A DNA stretch of 64,000 bases. Source: Kushneria phyllosphaerae. GTDB lineage: Bacteria > Pseudomonadota > Gammaproteobacteria > Pseudomonadales > Halomonadaceae. This document shows positions 34,363 to 43,565 of this stretch, piece after piece. The DNA is taken from positions 434,001 to 498,000 of the forward strand of contig NZ_ONZI01000001.1 in assembly GCF_900312995.1 (NCBI RefSeq), written 5' to 3'. The notes beneath the pieces are model-generated. The model was not told the origin of the DNA, did no database searches, and saw nothing but the letters and a program-made list of their open reading frames with translations. The position numbers and the translations under genes were made by a program. Positions within the stretch are counted from its first letter, which is position 1. Each line of letters starts with the position of its first letter.

Positions 34363-34416
34363 CGTAGACTGTCGCTCGAGGGCCCCGTGAGTGGGCTCGA
34401 TGCAAGGAACGCTCGA

Positions 34417-34974
34417 GTGACTGACCATCATCACGATCACGGCCGACTGCTTGTCGCCTGCGCCGAGGGGGATCAAGGCGCCCTGCAGACGCTTTATCAG
34501 CTGGAAGGCGCCTGCCTGCTGGGCGTGGTGCAGCGTATTGTTCACGACCGCGCCGTCGCTGAAGACATCATCCACGATGCCTTCGTCAATATCTGGACCC
34601 GGTCGCATACCTTTGATGCCGGGCGAGGCTCCGGCAGGACCTGGATGTTCAGCGTCGCCCGCCATCTGGCGTTGAATCACGTTCGTCGGCAGGGTCGGGA
34701 AGTGACGGTAAACGACGATCACGCTGAACGGCTCGAGGCAGAGCGCTCGCTGGACGCCGGCACGGCGATGGAAGATACCTTCGACTGGCAGGGCCGTGGC
34801 GATCTCGACCGCTGCCTGAGCGCGCTTGAACCCGAACGACGCAACTGTCTGTTTCACGCCTACGTTGACGGCTACAGCCACTCGGAGATCGCCGAGCGGC
34901 TGGATCGGCCGCTGGGCACCGTCAAGGCCTGGATAAAACGCAGCCTTCACACGCTGCGCGAGTGTCTTTCATGA
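34417..34974 (+). CDS. ECF-type RNA polymerase sigma factor
   Basis: A 185-residue sigma-70-family ECF factor. Region 2 spans residues about 20-90 (LYQLEGACLLGVVQRIVHDR, DIIHDAFVNIWTRS, TWMFSVARHLALNHVRR). Region 4 is at the end (YVDGYSHSEIAERLDRPLGT then VKAWIKRSLHTLRECL). I chose GTG 34417 because AAGGA precedes it by eight bases; a longer reading from ATG 34333 would run through a terminator hairpin. It overlaps the anti-sigma gene by ATGA. The pairing with an RskA-type protein suggests the SigK-like ECF group. Confidence 0.88.
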   Translation: MTDHHHDHGRLLVACAEGDQGALQTLYQLEGACLLGVVQRIVHDRAVAEDIIHDAFVNIWTRSHTFDAGRGSGRTWMFSVARHLALNHVRRQGREVTVNDDHAERLEAERSLDAGTAMEDTFDWQGRGDLDRCLSALEPERRNCLFHAYVDGYSHSEIAERLDRPLGTVKAWIKRSLHTLRECLS

Positions 34975-35705
34975 GCGATGATTCGCTAAACCCCCATACT
35001 GCTGAAGCCCTTGACGATCTTGCCGGTGAGTACGTGCTCGGCACGCTCGATGATGAGGCACGCCGTTCACTCGAGCGGCGCCTGCCCCACGAGCCTGCCC
35101 TGCAGGAGGCCATCACGCGATGGGAATCGCGGCTGACGCCGTATGCCAGCATGGTCGAGCCGCTTCCCCCGCCCCCGGAGCTCTGGGCACGTATCGAGCA
35201 CACCGTTTCCGAGCATCCGATGAGTGCAGAGGCCGCGCCGTGCCCTTCCCGAGGGTCCGGGCTGTGGCAGGGGCTCTGGCAGAGCCTTGCCCTGTGGCGT
35301 GGCGTCAGCATGGCAAGCCTTGCCGTCGTGCTGGGGCTGGCACTATGGCTTTTCTCCGGGGTGGCCGACACGCGCTATCTGGTCGTGCTGGCGACCCCGC
35401 AGCACACTCAGGCCGGGTGGGTGATCCAGGCGGCCTCACAGCGTGACATTGAGCTGATTCCCCTCGAAGAGTTCAGGGTACCCGCCGGAAAGACGCTGGA
35501 GTTCTGGACCAAAGCCGATGACTGGAGCGGCCCGGTGTCACTCGGGCTGGTGGACGCCAACGGGCCTCGTCGTCTCAGGCTTAAAAACCTCCCGCCGCTT
35601 GAGAAGAATCAGCTTTTCGAACTTACCCTTGAAGAGAGCGGGGGCTCGCCGCTGAACCGCCCGACCGGCCCCATCCAGTTCATTGGACGCGCCGTCTCGC
35701 TTTAG
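34971..35705 (+). CDS. RskA-type membrane anti-sigma factor
   Basis: A 244-residue protein. The N-terminal cytoplasmic domain (LAGEYVLGTLDDEARRSLER) binds sigma; a membrane helix lies at about 120-138 (MASLAVVLGLALWLFSGV); the rest is a periplasmic RskA domain (VIQAASQRDIELIPLEEF, GKTLEFWT, PTGPIQFIGRAV). The zinc motif HxxxCxxC is absent, as in many RskA proteins. It overlaps the sigma gene by ATGA. The signal sensed is unknown. Confidence 0.88.
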   Translation: MSDDSLNPHTAEALDDLAGEYVLGTLDDEARRSLERRLPHEPALQEAITRWESRLTPYASMVEPLPPPPELWARIEHTVSEHPMSAEAAPCPSRGSGLWQGLWQSLALWRGVSMASLAVVLGLALWLFSGVADTRYLVVLATPQHTQAGWVIQAASQRDIELIPLEEFRVPAGKTLEFWTKADDWSGPVSLGLVDANGPRRLRLKNLPPLEKNQLFELTLEESGGSPLNRPTGPIQFIGRAVSL

Positions 35706-35785
35706 GCGGGCTGAATCACCTGCACGGTCATTTCAAATCGAGGCTATGTCGACCACAGGGTCTTCTGACAAAAACGGGTGAGATA

Positions 35786-35814
35786 AAAAAAGCTCGGCAT
35801 CTGCCGAGCTTTTT
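35786..35814. terminator. Bidirectional terminator
   Basis: A-tract, AGCTCGGCA, two-base loop, TGCCGAGCT and TTTT make a symmetric stem usable from both sides. It closes the sigma/anti-sigma operon on the plus strand. Confidence 0.88.
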
Positions 35815-35859
35815 GATTGCGATGACATCGCCTGGTCCATCGGTGGATAAAAGGAAAAC

Positions 35860-35879
35860 CAGCGCCCCGAAGGGCGCTG
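35860..35879 (-). terminator. Terminator for the PQQ dehydrogenase gene
   Basis: CAGCGCCC-CGAA-GGGCGCTG pairs perfectly. Read on the minus strand it is followed by GTTTTCCTTTT. It lies 14 bp past the PQQ dehydrogenase stop. Confidence 0.75.
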
Positions 35880-35892
35880 TCCCTTCGACGAT

Positions 35893-38415
35893 TTACTCCG
35901 GCAGCGCGTACGTCAGCACGTAGTCCCCTGACGGCGTTTCCATGAAGTGGTGGCCGGTGGCCACGATCATCAGATACTCACGACCGTTGGCCTCATACAC
36001 CAGCGGATTGGCCTGGCCGCCTGCCGGCAGCGGCGCGCTCCACAGCGTTTCACCGCTTTCAATGTCGATGGCCCGAATCAGGTCATCGGTCGCCGCGGCA
36101 ATGAAGATCAGGCCGCCGGCGGTGACGGCCGAGCCCCCGTTGTTGGGCGTGCCGATGTTGATCGGCAGTCCGGAGCGGATGCCCCAGGGGCCGTTGGCAC
36201 GGGCAGTGCCCAGCGGGCGGTCCCACAGCGTGTTGCCGGAGGCCACATCGACGGCGCGAATATGACCGTAGGGCGGCTGCTTGCAGAGCAGGCCGGTGTA
36301 GGGCACGCGCCAGCCGGCGTTGACGTTGACGGCGTAGGGCGTATTGGCCTGCGGGTCCCCTGCCCCTTCGGCGCCGCCGTCGTCCTTTTGCATTTCCTCA
36401 CGCGGCTTCCAGCCGTACTCGTTGGCCTTCTCGCGCGGCACCAGGATGTTGTAGTTGGGCATGTCGTTGTAGTTGGCAATCAGCACGCCGCGGTTGGGGT
36501 CGATGGCGATGCTGCCCCAGTCCGATCCGCCGTTGTAGCCGGTGTATTCGACCCAGTGGCGATCGGCGGTCGGCGGGGTGTACATGCCCTCGTAGCTGGC
36601 GTTCTGGAACTGGATGCGACAGAACATCTGATCAAAGGGTGACATGCCCCACATGTCGCGCTCGGTCAGCTCGGGCTGCTCCAGGGTGTGATAGAGCGAG
36701 TACGGCTGGGTTTTCGAGCGCTGCTCGGGCTCGACGCCGCCCTGCGGCACCTGACGTTCTTCTGCGCCACCGCCGAGCAGTTCACCGCTTCGCCGATCAA
36801 ACACGTAGATGCCGCCCTGTTTGGTGGGCATGACCACGGCCGGCACGCGGCCGTTGTCGGTAGGAAAGTCGATCAGCGTGGGCTGGGAGCCGGGGTCGTA
36901 ATCCCAGACATCCTTGTGTGCGGTCTGGAATTTCCACTTCGGCAGTCCGGTGGTCACATCCAGCGCCACCATTGAGCTTGCCCATTCATTCTCGGCGGGC
37001 GTGCGCGAGCCGCTCCAGTAGTCCGCCGCCGAGTTGGCCATCGGCAGATAGACCAGCCCCAGCTTGTTGTCGCCCACCGCCGTGGTCCACATGTTGGGGG
37101 AGCCGCGCACGTAGGTGTCATCACCGCTGAGCGGCTCGCTTTGGTCCGGCCGGCCGGCATCCCAGGCCCACTCGAGTTCACCGGTCACGGCGTTATAGCC
37201 CTTGATCACGCCGGAGGGCGGATAGCGACGCTGGCCATCCAGCACCTGATGGCCGGTGACCAGCACGCCATCGACAATCACCGGCGCCGAGTTGATGGAG
37301 ACATAGCCCGGCGGGGTCTCGCCCATGTTCTGCTTGATATCGACCTGGCCGTTGTCACCGAAATCGGTACAGGGCTTGCCGGTTTCGGCATCCACGGCAA
37401 TGATGCGACCATCCAGCGTGCCCGAGAAAATGCGCGTGCGGCACTGCTGCGCACCGCTATTGGATGATGCGGCAGCGACGCTTTCGGCACCGTCATCAGG
37501 GGTTGCGGCGCTGTCATCGCTCAGGGCCGCCGTGCGGTTCGTGTCTGCGCTGTTATCCTGTGCCGGGGCGTTTTCCGGCACCTGATAGTAGGTGACGCCG
37601 CGGCAGGCCGCGGTATAGGGGATGGCATCTTCCGAGACCTGAGGATCATGGCGCCAGCGCTCTTCACCGGTGGCGGCGTTCAGCGAGATCAGGATATTGC
37701 GCGAGGTGCACAGATAGACGCTGTTGCCGATCTTCAGTGGCGTGGTTTCGGCGCCCCAGCGATGATCGAGCAGATCCCCGGTGCGATAGGTCCAGGCAGG
37801 CTCGAGCTGGCCGACGTTGTCGGGTGTGATCTGGTTCAGCGAGGTATAGCGGGTGGCGGCGTTGTCACCACCATAGGCGGCCCAGTCGCCGCGTGCGGGC
37901 TGATCTGCCGGCTGGGTATTGCCGGTATCCGTGGCCAGCGACGCCGACTGCGGGCCGGGCACCTCGCCGGAGTGGGAAAAATCGTGGGGTAGAAAGGCCA
38001 GCGCCCCGGCACCGGCCAGGGCCAGCGTCAGCACGCCGGCGGTCAAAAAGGAGGCGCGTCGCGAGGCGAAGTCAGTGGTCCGGTACGCCACCAGTGCGAC
38101 CAGAATGGCGAGGATCAGCACCACGTCCATGCGCGGGATCCAGCGCCAGTAGTTGAGCCCCGACTCCCAGGCCGCCCAGGCCAGTGAGCCGATAAAAACC
38201 GCGATATAGACCAGCACCCCGGCGCGGCGCCTTGTGGCCAGCAGCCCACCGGCCAGAAGCATGCCGATGCCGGCCAGCAGGTAGTACCAGGAGCCGCCGA
38301 CAAGTGCCAGCCAGGCACCCCCCACCGTCATGGCAAGGCCCACCAGCGCCACCAGCGCCCCGACCAGTAACAGCGCGATATCGCGCCGTCGTTCGTTCCC
38401 TGAAGATGTTCCCAT
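35893..38415 (-). CDS. Membrane-bound PQQ-dependent dehydrogenase (glucose/quinate type)
   Basis: An 840-residue quinoprotein. The first 150 residues form about five membrane helices (DIALLLVGALVALVGLAM, LLAGIGMLLAGGLLATRR, MDVVLILAILVALVAY, ASFLTAGVLTLALAGAGA). The remainder is an eight-bladed PQQ propeller facing the periplasm: GDWAAYGGDNAATRYTSLNQ, WGAETTPLKIG, GHQVLDGQRRYPPSG, KDVWDYDPGSQPTL and the W-docking repeats. Family members oxidise glucose, quinate or other polyols and pass electrons to ubiquinone; the substrate is not clear. The start at 38415 follows GGGAG. A low-complexity acidic Ala/Ser/Asp insertion lies at about residues 280-325. No pqq genes are in the window. Confidence 0.9.
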   Translation of the reverse strand: MGTSSGNERRRDIALLLVGALVALVGLAMTVGGAWLALVGGSWYYLLAGIGMLLAGGLLATRRRAGVLVYIAVFIGSLAWAAWESGLNYWRWIPRMDVVLILAILVALVAYRTTDFASRRASFLTAGVLTLALAGAGALAFLPHDFSHSGEVPGPQSASLATDTGNTQPADQPARGDWAAYGGDNAATRYTSLNQITPDNVGQLEPAWTYRTGDLLDHRWGAETTPLKIGNSVYLCTSRNILISLNAATGEERWRHDPQVSEDAIPYTAACRGVTYYQVPENAPAQDNSADTNRTAALSDDSAATPDDGAESVAAASSNSGAQQCRTRIFSGTLDGRIIAVDAETGKPCTDFGDNGQVDIKQNMGETPPGYVSINSAPVIVDGVLVTGHQVLDGQRRYPPSGVIKGYNAVTGELEWAWDAGRPDQSEPLSGDDTYVRGSPNMWTTAVGDNKLGLVYLPMANSAADYWSGSRTPAENEWASSMVALDVTTGLPKWKFQTAHKDVWDYDPGSQPTLIDFPTDNGRVPAVVMPTKQGGIYVFDRRSGELLGGGAEERQVPQGGVEPEQRSKTQPYSLYHTLEQPELTERDMWGMSPFDQMFCRIQFQNASYEGMYTPPTADRHWVEYTGYNGGSDWGSIAIDPNRGVLIANYNDMPNYNILVPREKANEYGWKPREEMQKDDGGAEGAGDPQANTPYAVNVNAGWRVPYTGLLCKQPPYGHIRAVDVASGNTLWDRPLGTARANGPWGIRSGLPINIGTPNNGGSAVTAGGLIFIAAATDDLIRAIDIESGETLWSAPLPAGGQANPLVYEANGREYLMIVATGHHFMETPSGDYVLTYALPE

Positions 38416-38496
38416 GTCGCTCTCCCTTGCACTTGTCATTATTCGGGCGTGCTTGTTTATGGCTTAACGGCTCACCCGTCATGTCAGCCTGGCCCT

Positions 38497-38515
38497 GTTT
38501 CTAATAAAAAGAAAC
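38497..38515. promoter_or_regulatory. Inverted repeat upstream of the PQQ dehydrogenase
   Basis: GTTTCT-N7-AGAAAC is a perfect 6-bp inverted repeat, extendable to nine bases per arm with one mismatch. It lies about 80-100 bp upstream of the PQQ dehydrogenase start in an otherwise gene-free gap (38416-38641). A regulatory role is only suggested by position. Confidence 0.3.
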
Positions 38516-38641
38516 TGGATCAAGGTGGAGAGCTTCGGCATGGCGATCGTCAAAGCGTTCACTGCCTCGCTCATATCCTTGCAGCGAATGAGGGCGTGCC
38601 ATCGAGAGCCGTCAGGGGAGCGTCGTACAGAGGATGTCGTC

Positions 38642-39316
38642 TTACAGATAGAGCCGGCTGACCAGTTCGGTGCGATTGGCGACGCCCAGTTTGCGGTAGA
38701 GGTGATCCAGGTGGGTCTTGACCGTGGAGGGCGCAATGCCGAGCTCGCGGGCCATGGCCTTGTTGCTCAGGCCGTGACGGATCAACTCGGCCAGCTGGGC
38801 TTCTCTGGCGGTCAGGGCCGGCGACGGCGATAGCGTCTCCTCGGCGTGCTGCAGGGCGGGCGGGCGCTGATCGACGGCCAGCTGCATCATCTCCTGCAGG
38901 GACTGAAGCGTTGCCATCTCGGCGCGGGTGAAACGCCCGTGTTCGGAGCGGCGCAGCAGGGAGAGACCGAGCACGGGGCGACCGCGGGCGTGAAAGAGCA
39001 CCTCGGCGATATCGACCACGTCATGCTGGCGTAAAAAGCCCTGATATCGCCGATTGCGGGCTTCCGATTGAAAGGCCAGCCCCTCATCGAGCAACAGCAC
39101 CTGACGGCCGGTCTGCAGACAGTGTCCGGGTTGCAGGGGGTCAAGATGGCGATAGCGCTCAAGATAGAGATCATGGGTCGAGCGGGCATCCCCGGCGAGC
39201 TGAAAGTCGCGGGCGCTCAGGGTGTCGTCGATGGTATAGAACGCGGCCAGCGATGCCGGAACGGCGCGGGTAAAGGCGCGCAGACAGGGTGTGCCAAGGG
39301 TCTGGACGTGAGACAT
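38642..39316 (-). CDS. LuxR-family transcriptional regulator
   Basis: A 224-residue protein: an N-terminal sensor-like domain of about 150 residues (with HARGRPVLGLSLLRRSEHGR, GAF-like) and a C-terminal LuxR HTH (LTAREAQLAELIRHGLSNKA, APSTVKTHLDHLYRKLGVAN). No receiver Asp pattern and no acyl-homoserine-lactone signature are evident. I chose ATG 39316 because the frame upstream of it looks unconserved, though no strong ribosome site is seen. It follows two SDR genes and the MoaF-like gene on the same strand and may be the last gene of that unit and its regulator. Confidence 0.85.
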   Translation of the reverse strand: MSHVQTLGTPCLRAFTRAVPASLAAFYTIDDTLSARDFQLAGDARSTHDLYLERYRHLDPLQPGHCLQTGRQVLLLDEGLAFQSEARNRRYQGFLRQHDVVDIAEVLFHARGRPVLGLSLLRRSEHGRFTRAEMATLQSLQEMMQLAVDQRPPALQHAEETLSPSPALTAREAQLAELIRHGLSNKAMARELGIAPSTVKTHLDHLYRKLGVANRTELVSRLYL

Positions 39317-39409
39317 GAGGGGCCGACTCCGTGTCGAGCAATGTCGACAACATAACGAGCCGGCCATGGGCGGGCAACGAGAATCTGTGGACCAATGGTC
39401 CAATGCGGC

Positions 39410-40180
39410 CTAGCCGAGGGCGGTCACGCTCTCCGGCAGCAGTGCGCCGCCATCGACAATGATGGTCTGGCCGGTGATGTATCGCGCCAGATCGGAGCCC
39501 AGAAACAGCATGGCGTTGGCAATGTCTTCCGGCGCGCCCAGACGCCCCAGCGGGATGCCGCGTTCCAGACTCTGGCTGTGCTCGTCATCACCGAGATTGT
39601 CCATCGCCGGTGTGCGGATCATGCCCGGCTCGACGCCGTTGATGCGGATGTTGGATCCGCCCATTTCAAGCGCCGTATTACGGATAAAACCATTCACGGC
39701 GGCCTTGGAGGCGGCGTAGTGGGTCAGACCCGGATAGGCGACCCGGTTACCGGTGACCGAGGAGGTACACAGGATCACACCGCTGCCCTTTTGCTTGAAA
39801 TACGGCAGCAGCGCCTGGGTCATCCAGAACAGCGACTGCACGTTGACGGCAAAGGTGCGCTCGACCCGTTCGCGGGTGAGTTCCTCGAACGGTGTCAGCG
39901 GGAAGTAGCCGGCGTTGTGCACTAAAACGTCGATCGGGTCGCTGCCCTCTATCATGGCACGGGTGGCGGCCGCGTCGGACAGATCCACGGCGTGGGCCTG
40001 AACCTGATGCCCGGCGGCCGTGAGCTTCTCGGCCACGGCGCGGGCCTGGTCTTCGTTGATATCGGCCAGCGTCACGCGGGCACCGGCCTGGGCAAAGCGA
40101 GTCACGATGGCTTCCCCGATGCCCTGGGCGCCGCCGGTGACCAGCACGTGCTGACCGCTGTAATCGATGCTGATACTCAT
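39410..40180 (-). CDS. Short-chain dehydrogenase/reductase
   Basis: A 256-residue SDR. The cofactor motif is VTGGAQGIG, with Asp in TLADINED favouring NAD(H); NAGYFP, catalytic Ser in LCTSSVTGN, Tyr/Lys in YAASKAAVNGF, and the closing VDGGALLPES follow. The start at 40180 (MSISIDYSGQHVL) is preceded by AGGAG. It is the third gene of the minus-strand moaF-SDR-SDR-luxR cluster, 67 bp after the previous SDR. Two different SDRs in one unit suggest sequential oxidation or reduction of a common substrate. Confidence 0.88.
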   Translation of the reverse strand: MSISIDYSGQHVLVTGGAQGIGEAIVTRFAQAGARVTLADINEDQARAVAEKLTAAGHQVQAHAVDLSDAAATRAMIEGSDPIDVLVHNAGYFPLTPFEELTRERVERTFAVNVQSLFWMTQALLPYFKQKGSGVILCTSSVTGNRVAYPGLTHYAASKAAVNGFIRNTALEMGGSNIRINGVEPGMIRTPAMDNLGDDEHSQSLERGIPLGRLGAPEDIANAMLFLGSDLARYITGQTIIVDGGALLPESVTALG

Positions 40181-40247
40181 GAGTGAGCTCCTGTCATAAA
40201 GGAGAAACGGTCGGGCCATCCGCCGCCCGGCCGAGGGGACAAGGGGG

Positions 40248-41039
40248 TTACGACAGCGCCTCGAAGGCCAGCGTGGGCATGTCGACGATATGCGAGCCGC
40301 CGTCTGCCATGATCATGGCGCCGGTAATGATGGCGGAAGCCGGGCCGATCAAAAAGGCGCAGACCTCGGCGATCTCGTGGGCACTGGCCGCCCGGCGCAG
40401 CGGCACGTGACGCGTTACGCGGGCGTAGGCATCATCAAGTGACTCCTGATAGTGCGCCATCAGCGGCTGCATCTCTTCATCGGCCATCGGCGTTCGAATC
40501 CAGCCCGGGCAGACGCAGTTGACCCGAACCCCGTGTGGGCCGTAATCGCGGGCCAGCGAGCGGGTCAGACCGACCAGCGCATGCTTGGCCGTGGTGTAGC
40601 CGCAGATGTCACCACCGGCCTGAAACGAGGCCAGAGACCCCAGCAGTACCAGAGTGCCCCGTTGTTCGATCAGATGCGGCAGGCAGGCGCGGGCGCTGTA
40701 AAAGGCCGTGTCCAGATTCAGCCGCATCGCCTGCTGCCAGTCCTGCTCGGACATGTCGGTGGCCGCGCCCAGATCGTGACCGCCGGCGCTGCAGATCAAA
40801 CTGTCGATACGCCCGAAGGTCTCGATGATGCGCGCGCAAAATCCTGCCCACTCGCTGGCGCTGGCGGCATCGCCGGCCAGCACCAGCCCGCCGATCTCCT
40901 CGGCCAGTGCCTCAAGCGGTTCACGTCGACGGCCGATCAGGACCACGTTGTGACCCAGAGCGGCCTGCTGGCGCGCACAGGCTTCCCCCACGCCGGTGCC
41001 AGCACCGGTAATGACGATGGTTCTGGTCTCAGCGCTCAT
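40248..41039 (-). CDS. Short-chain dehydrogenase/reductase, MoaE-like neighbour of moaF
   Basis: A 263-residue SDR: cofactor motif ITGAGTGVG, Arg pair in LIGRRREP (suggesting NADP), SAGGHD in place of NAG, Ser in LLGSLASF, Tyr/Lys in YTTAKHALVG, and MADGGSHIVDM at the end. Its start overlaps the MoaF-like gene by 11 bp, so they are translated together. In Klebsiella an SDR (moaE) and moaF belong to the monoamine regulon, and that pairing seems to be repeated here. The substrate is unknown. Confidence 0.87.
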   Translation of the reverse strand: MSAETRTIVITGAGTGVGEACARQQAALGHNVVLIGRRREPLEALAEEIGGLVLAGDAASASEWAGFCARIIETFGRIDSLICSAGGHDLGAATDMSEQDWQQAMRLNLDTAFYSARACLPHLIEQRGTLVLLGSLASFQAGGDICGYTTAKHALVGLTRSLARDYGPHGVRVNCVCPGWIRTPMADEEMQPLMAHYQESLDDAYARVTRHVPLRRAASAHEIAEVCAFLIGPASAIITGAMIMADGGSHIVDMPTLAFEALS

Positions 41040-41847
41040 CGGGATACTCCGTTTTGTTCAGGCGGTTGCAAAAGGAGGCGACCGGGAAATTGGCCAGTGG
41101 CGCCTCTTCGGTATCGCCCACGCCGAAGATCTTGCCGTCGCTGCGGTGGTTCTGCTCATCGATCATGACGATGCCAAGGGTAGGCACAATCTTTTCACGC
41201 CAGATGAACAGATAAAGATCGTCGGTGATCTTGTAGTAGTGACACGCGTCGGTGTCACAGAGGTTTTTTTCCACTCCCTTGAGGCAGTGCCAGGTGTAGA
41301 AATGCTCGTTGAGATAGACGTGCTCATACATCTCGGTCGGGCTGTAGCGATAGAGATTGCGCACGCCGATCAGTTCATCGGTCAGCGCATGCGGGCAGGC
41401 GCCGTCGCTAAAGGGCCGGTTCAGGGTGCCGTGGCTGATTTCGGCTTTGACGTCGGTCAGCGCTCGACCGCCAAGGGCGCGCTCGTAGAGACCCGTTTTG
41501 ATGACATCGAAGGTGGGCAGGGTGCCGGTGACCTGGGTATAGCTGTCGCTCAGCGTATCCAGTACCACGGTGCAGGACGTGGTCGGCCGGGTGCGTTCGT
41601 CCAGCCAGTCGAGCAGATAGACCCCTTGGCGCAGTGAGGTGACGCGCGCCTTGACCGCTTCGCCGTCGTCGACGCGCAGCCGGTCATGCTCGATGTCGAG
41701 GCGGCGGACATTGCCGCTGGCGTCGTGCAGCTCGAGCGTTCTGCCGCCGAGATCGACCGAGTGGTCCAGTGCATAGGAATCGGTCTCGAAGCCCTTTTCA
41801 AGGCCGGTCACCGAGATCCAGTCCGTGGGGGAATTGGCGGTTGTCAT
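41029..41847 (-). CDS. MoaF-family protein (monoamine-regulon type)
   Basis: A 272-residue cytosolic protein with the MoaF N- and C-terminal lipocalin-like halves: VTGLEKGFETDSYALDHSVD, LDTLSDSYTQVTGTLPTF and the C-terminal HLRTY-like blocks NLYRYSPTEMYEHVYLNEHF, WHCLKGVEKNLCDTDACHYY, and LYLFIWREKIVPTLG. Some databases label it molybdenum cofactor biosynthesis F, but the moa here stands for monoamine. The enzymatic role is not settled. Start ATG 41847 (MTTANSPTDW) follows GGAGTTG. It leads the minus-strand cluster and is divergent from the permease pair. Confidence 0.8.
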   Translation of the reverse strand: MTTANSPTDWISVTGLEKGFETDSYALDHSVDLGGRTLELHDASGNVRRLDIEHDRLRVDDGEAVKARVTSLRQGVYLLDWLDERTRPTTSCTVVLDTLSDSYTQVTGTLPTFDVIKTGLYERALGGRALTDVKAEISHGTLNRPFSDGACPHALTDELIGVRNLYRYSPTEMYEHVYLNEHFYTWHCLKGVEKNLCDTDACHYYKITDDLYLFIWREKIVPTLGIVMIDEQNHRSDGKIFGVGDTEEAPLANFPVASFCNRLNKTEYPDER

Positions 41848-41956
41848 GGAACAACTCCTGATCATCGTGAAAGGGGGAACGCTTTCATCCTTGCTCGTCG
41901 GTGACTATCGGCGCCATCCACCGAATGGGGGAGGTCGGCGCAACGTTGGTGGGCAA

Positions 41957-42021
41957 GGCAGGGAAAGGAAAATTTCTGGCAGGAGAAAACAAGAATGCCG
42001 TGCCCGGCAGGCGCAGATTGG
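41957..42021 (+). promoter_or_regulatory. Conserved leader block, first copy
   Basis: This 65-bp block aligns without gaps with 43566-43630 (56 of 65 identical by hand count). Each copy lies about 90 bases upstream of a paralogous permease start. A shared core runs AAATTTCTGGCA. It contains no reading frame common to both. The block, together with the hairpin GGCCTGA...TCAGGCC at 42029-42057 in this copy, looks like a regulatory element retained after tandem duplication. Confidence 0.7.
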
Positions 42022-42108
42022 ATGATGGGGCCTGAATGCCATCGCGAATGTCAGGCCTCAGGGTCAGCCAACAATAATGTCGAATGCGCGCCGCGGAGGT
42101 GATGAATC

Positions 42109-43503
42109 ATGCTCGAGACCACGAAAACGGTGACCATGCCGTCTGCCGGCAAGTCGCTCCGGCAGGGCATTGGCTTCAAGACCATGATTGCGATCTGTGT
42201 AGGGACCGTGGTGGTGCAGGGTGCCATGGTGTCGGCACTGGTGGGGTTCGGGCTCGGGGGCCTGAGCTTTCTGGCCGCGATGCTGGTGGCGGCCCTGCTG
42301 GCGCTGTGTAACGCCATGACCTTCTCGGAACTCTCACTGATGTATCCGCAGGCCGGGACGCTGGCCACCTATACCCAGAAGGCCATCGGCCATTTCCCGG
42401 CCATCGTGTCGGTGTTTGCCGGCTACGTGGTGGTGGCCATCTTCGCGATTCCTGCCGAATTCCTGCTGGTGGATGCCCTGCTGCAGACACTGTTTCCCGC
42501 AATGCTGCCCTCGCATCTGGTGCCGATTCTGCTGCTGGTGATCCTTACGGTCCTCAACATCCTGGGCACGGATGTTTTTGCAAAACTCCAGAACGTGTTC
42601 ACCTTTGCCATGATTGCCGCCATTTTGCTGGTGGGCGCCACGGCGCTGATTCAGTCGCCGTCGCCGGAGGTGTCGCAGACCGCCGCCGGTATGGTCTGGG
42701 GGCTGGGAGGCATTGCCGATGGCAGCTTTATCGGTCTGGTGGCGCTGGCCATGTGGATGTTTGTGGGCTGCGAGTTTGTCTGCCCAATGATCAATGATGT
42801 CCGCCAGCCCGAAAAGCGCATTCCCCGCGCCATGTTTCTGTCGCTGGGTATCGTGTTTGTACTGTTCACGGTCTTCTGTCTCGGTGCGGGCCATTATCTC
42901 TCGACCGAGACCCTGACCACCTCGCCGCTGCCGTATCTCGATCTGGTCAATGGCGTCTTCGGCAAGGTCGGGCTGATCATCGCCACCGTGATGGGGATTA
43001 CCGCGACCTGCAGTACGGTCAACACGGTGCTGGCCGCCGTACCGCGCATGCTGTCGGGCATGGCCGATAACGGCCAGGCCTTCAAAATCATGGGCAAAAT
43101 GCATCCGCGCTATAACACGCCCTGGGTCGGCATTATCTTTCTGGCAGTGGGGGTCATCATTCCCTTTTTGCTGATCAGGCCCGATCAGATCATCTCGCTG
43201 GTGATCGCTGCGGCCACCAGCTGGCTGCTGGCCTATATCGTTGCGCATATCGACGTGATCGTGTTGCGCCGGCGGCGTCCCGAGCATCGTCGCCCGTACC
43301 GCACTCCCTTCTACCCGGTACCTCAGGTCGTGGGCATTGCCGGCATGGCCTACGTGGCCGCCAATGCCGCCCCCTCACCTGAAATGACAACCACGATCTA
43401 TACGCTTCTGGGCGTGGTGCTGGGCATCGTCAGCCTGATCGCCATCGTCTGGGTCAAATTCAAAATGAAAAAGGGCCTGTTTGAGCCGGATTCAAGCCAC
43501 TAG
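42109..43503 (+). CDS. APC-family amino acid/amine permease, first paralog
   Basis: A 464-residue inner-membrane permease with about 12 hydrophobic segments. The substrate-path first helix is IAICVGTVVVQGAMVSALVG; SLMYPQAGTLATYTQKAIG and EFVCPMINDVRQPEKRIPRA are hallmarks of the APC superfamily, as is the late RRRRPEHRRPYRTPFYPVPQ. The substrate is unknown; an amino acid or biogenic amine is likely. ATG 42109 follows CGGAGGTG. It is a near-copy of the next gene and divergent from the moaF-like cluster, consistent with uptake of a substrate for that cluster. Confidence 0.9.
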   Translation: MLETTKTVTMPSAGKSLRQGIGFKTMIAICVGTVVVQGAMVSALVGFGLGGLSFLAAMLVAALLALCNAMTFSELSLMYPQAGTLATYTQKAIGHFPAIVSVFAGYVVVAIFAIPAEFLLVDALLQTLFPAMLPSHLVPILLLVILTVLNILGTDVFAKLQNVFTFAMIAAILLVGATALIQSPSPEVSQTAAGMVWGLGGIADGSFIGLVALAMWMFVGCEFVCPMINDVRQPEKRIPRAMFLSLGIVFVLFTVFCLGAGHYLSTETLTTSPLPYLDLVNGVFGKVGLIIATVMGITATCSTVNTVLAAVPRMLSGMADNGQAFKIMGKMHPRYNTPWVGIIFLAVGVIIPFLLIRPDQIISLVIAAATSWLLAYIVAHIDVIVLRRRRPEHRRPYRTPFYPVPQVVGIAGMAYVAANAAPSPEMTTTIYTLLGVVLGIVSLIAIVWVKFKMKKGLFEPDSSH

Positions 43504-43565
43504 GGACCACCTGGATCCACCGGGTGCCCTCCCTTTTGGTACCCGGCTGTGCCGAAGCAGGCCGG

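Noticed and set aside
41029..41847. Molybdenum cofactor role for the MoaF-like protein, to serve the nitrate reductase
   Set aside because: The name suggests it, but MoaF derives from monoamine genes. The neighbours are SDRs and permeases, and no other cofactor gene is present.
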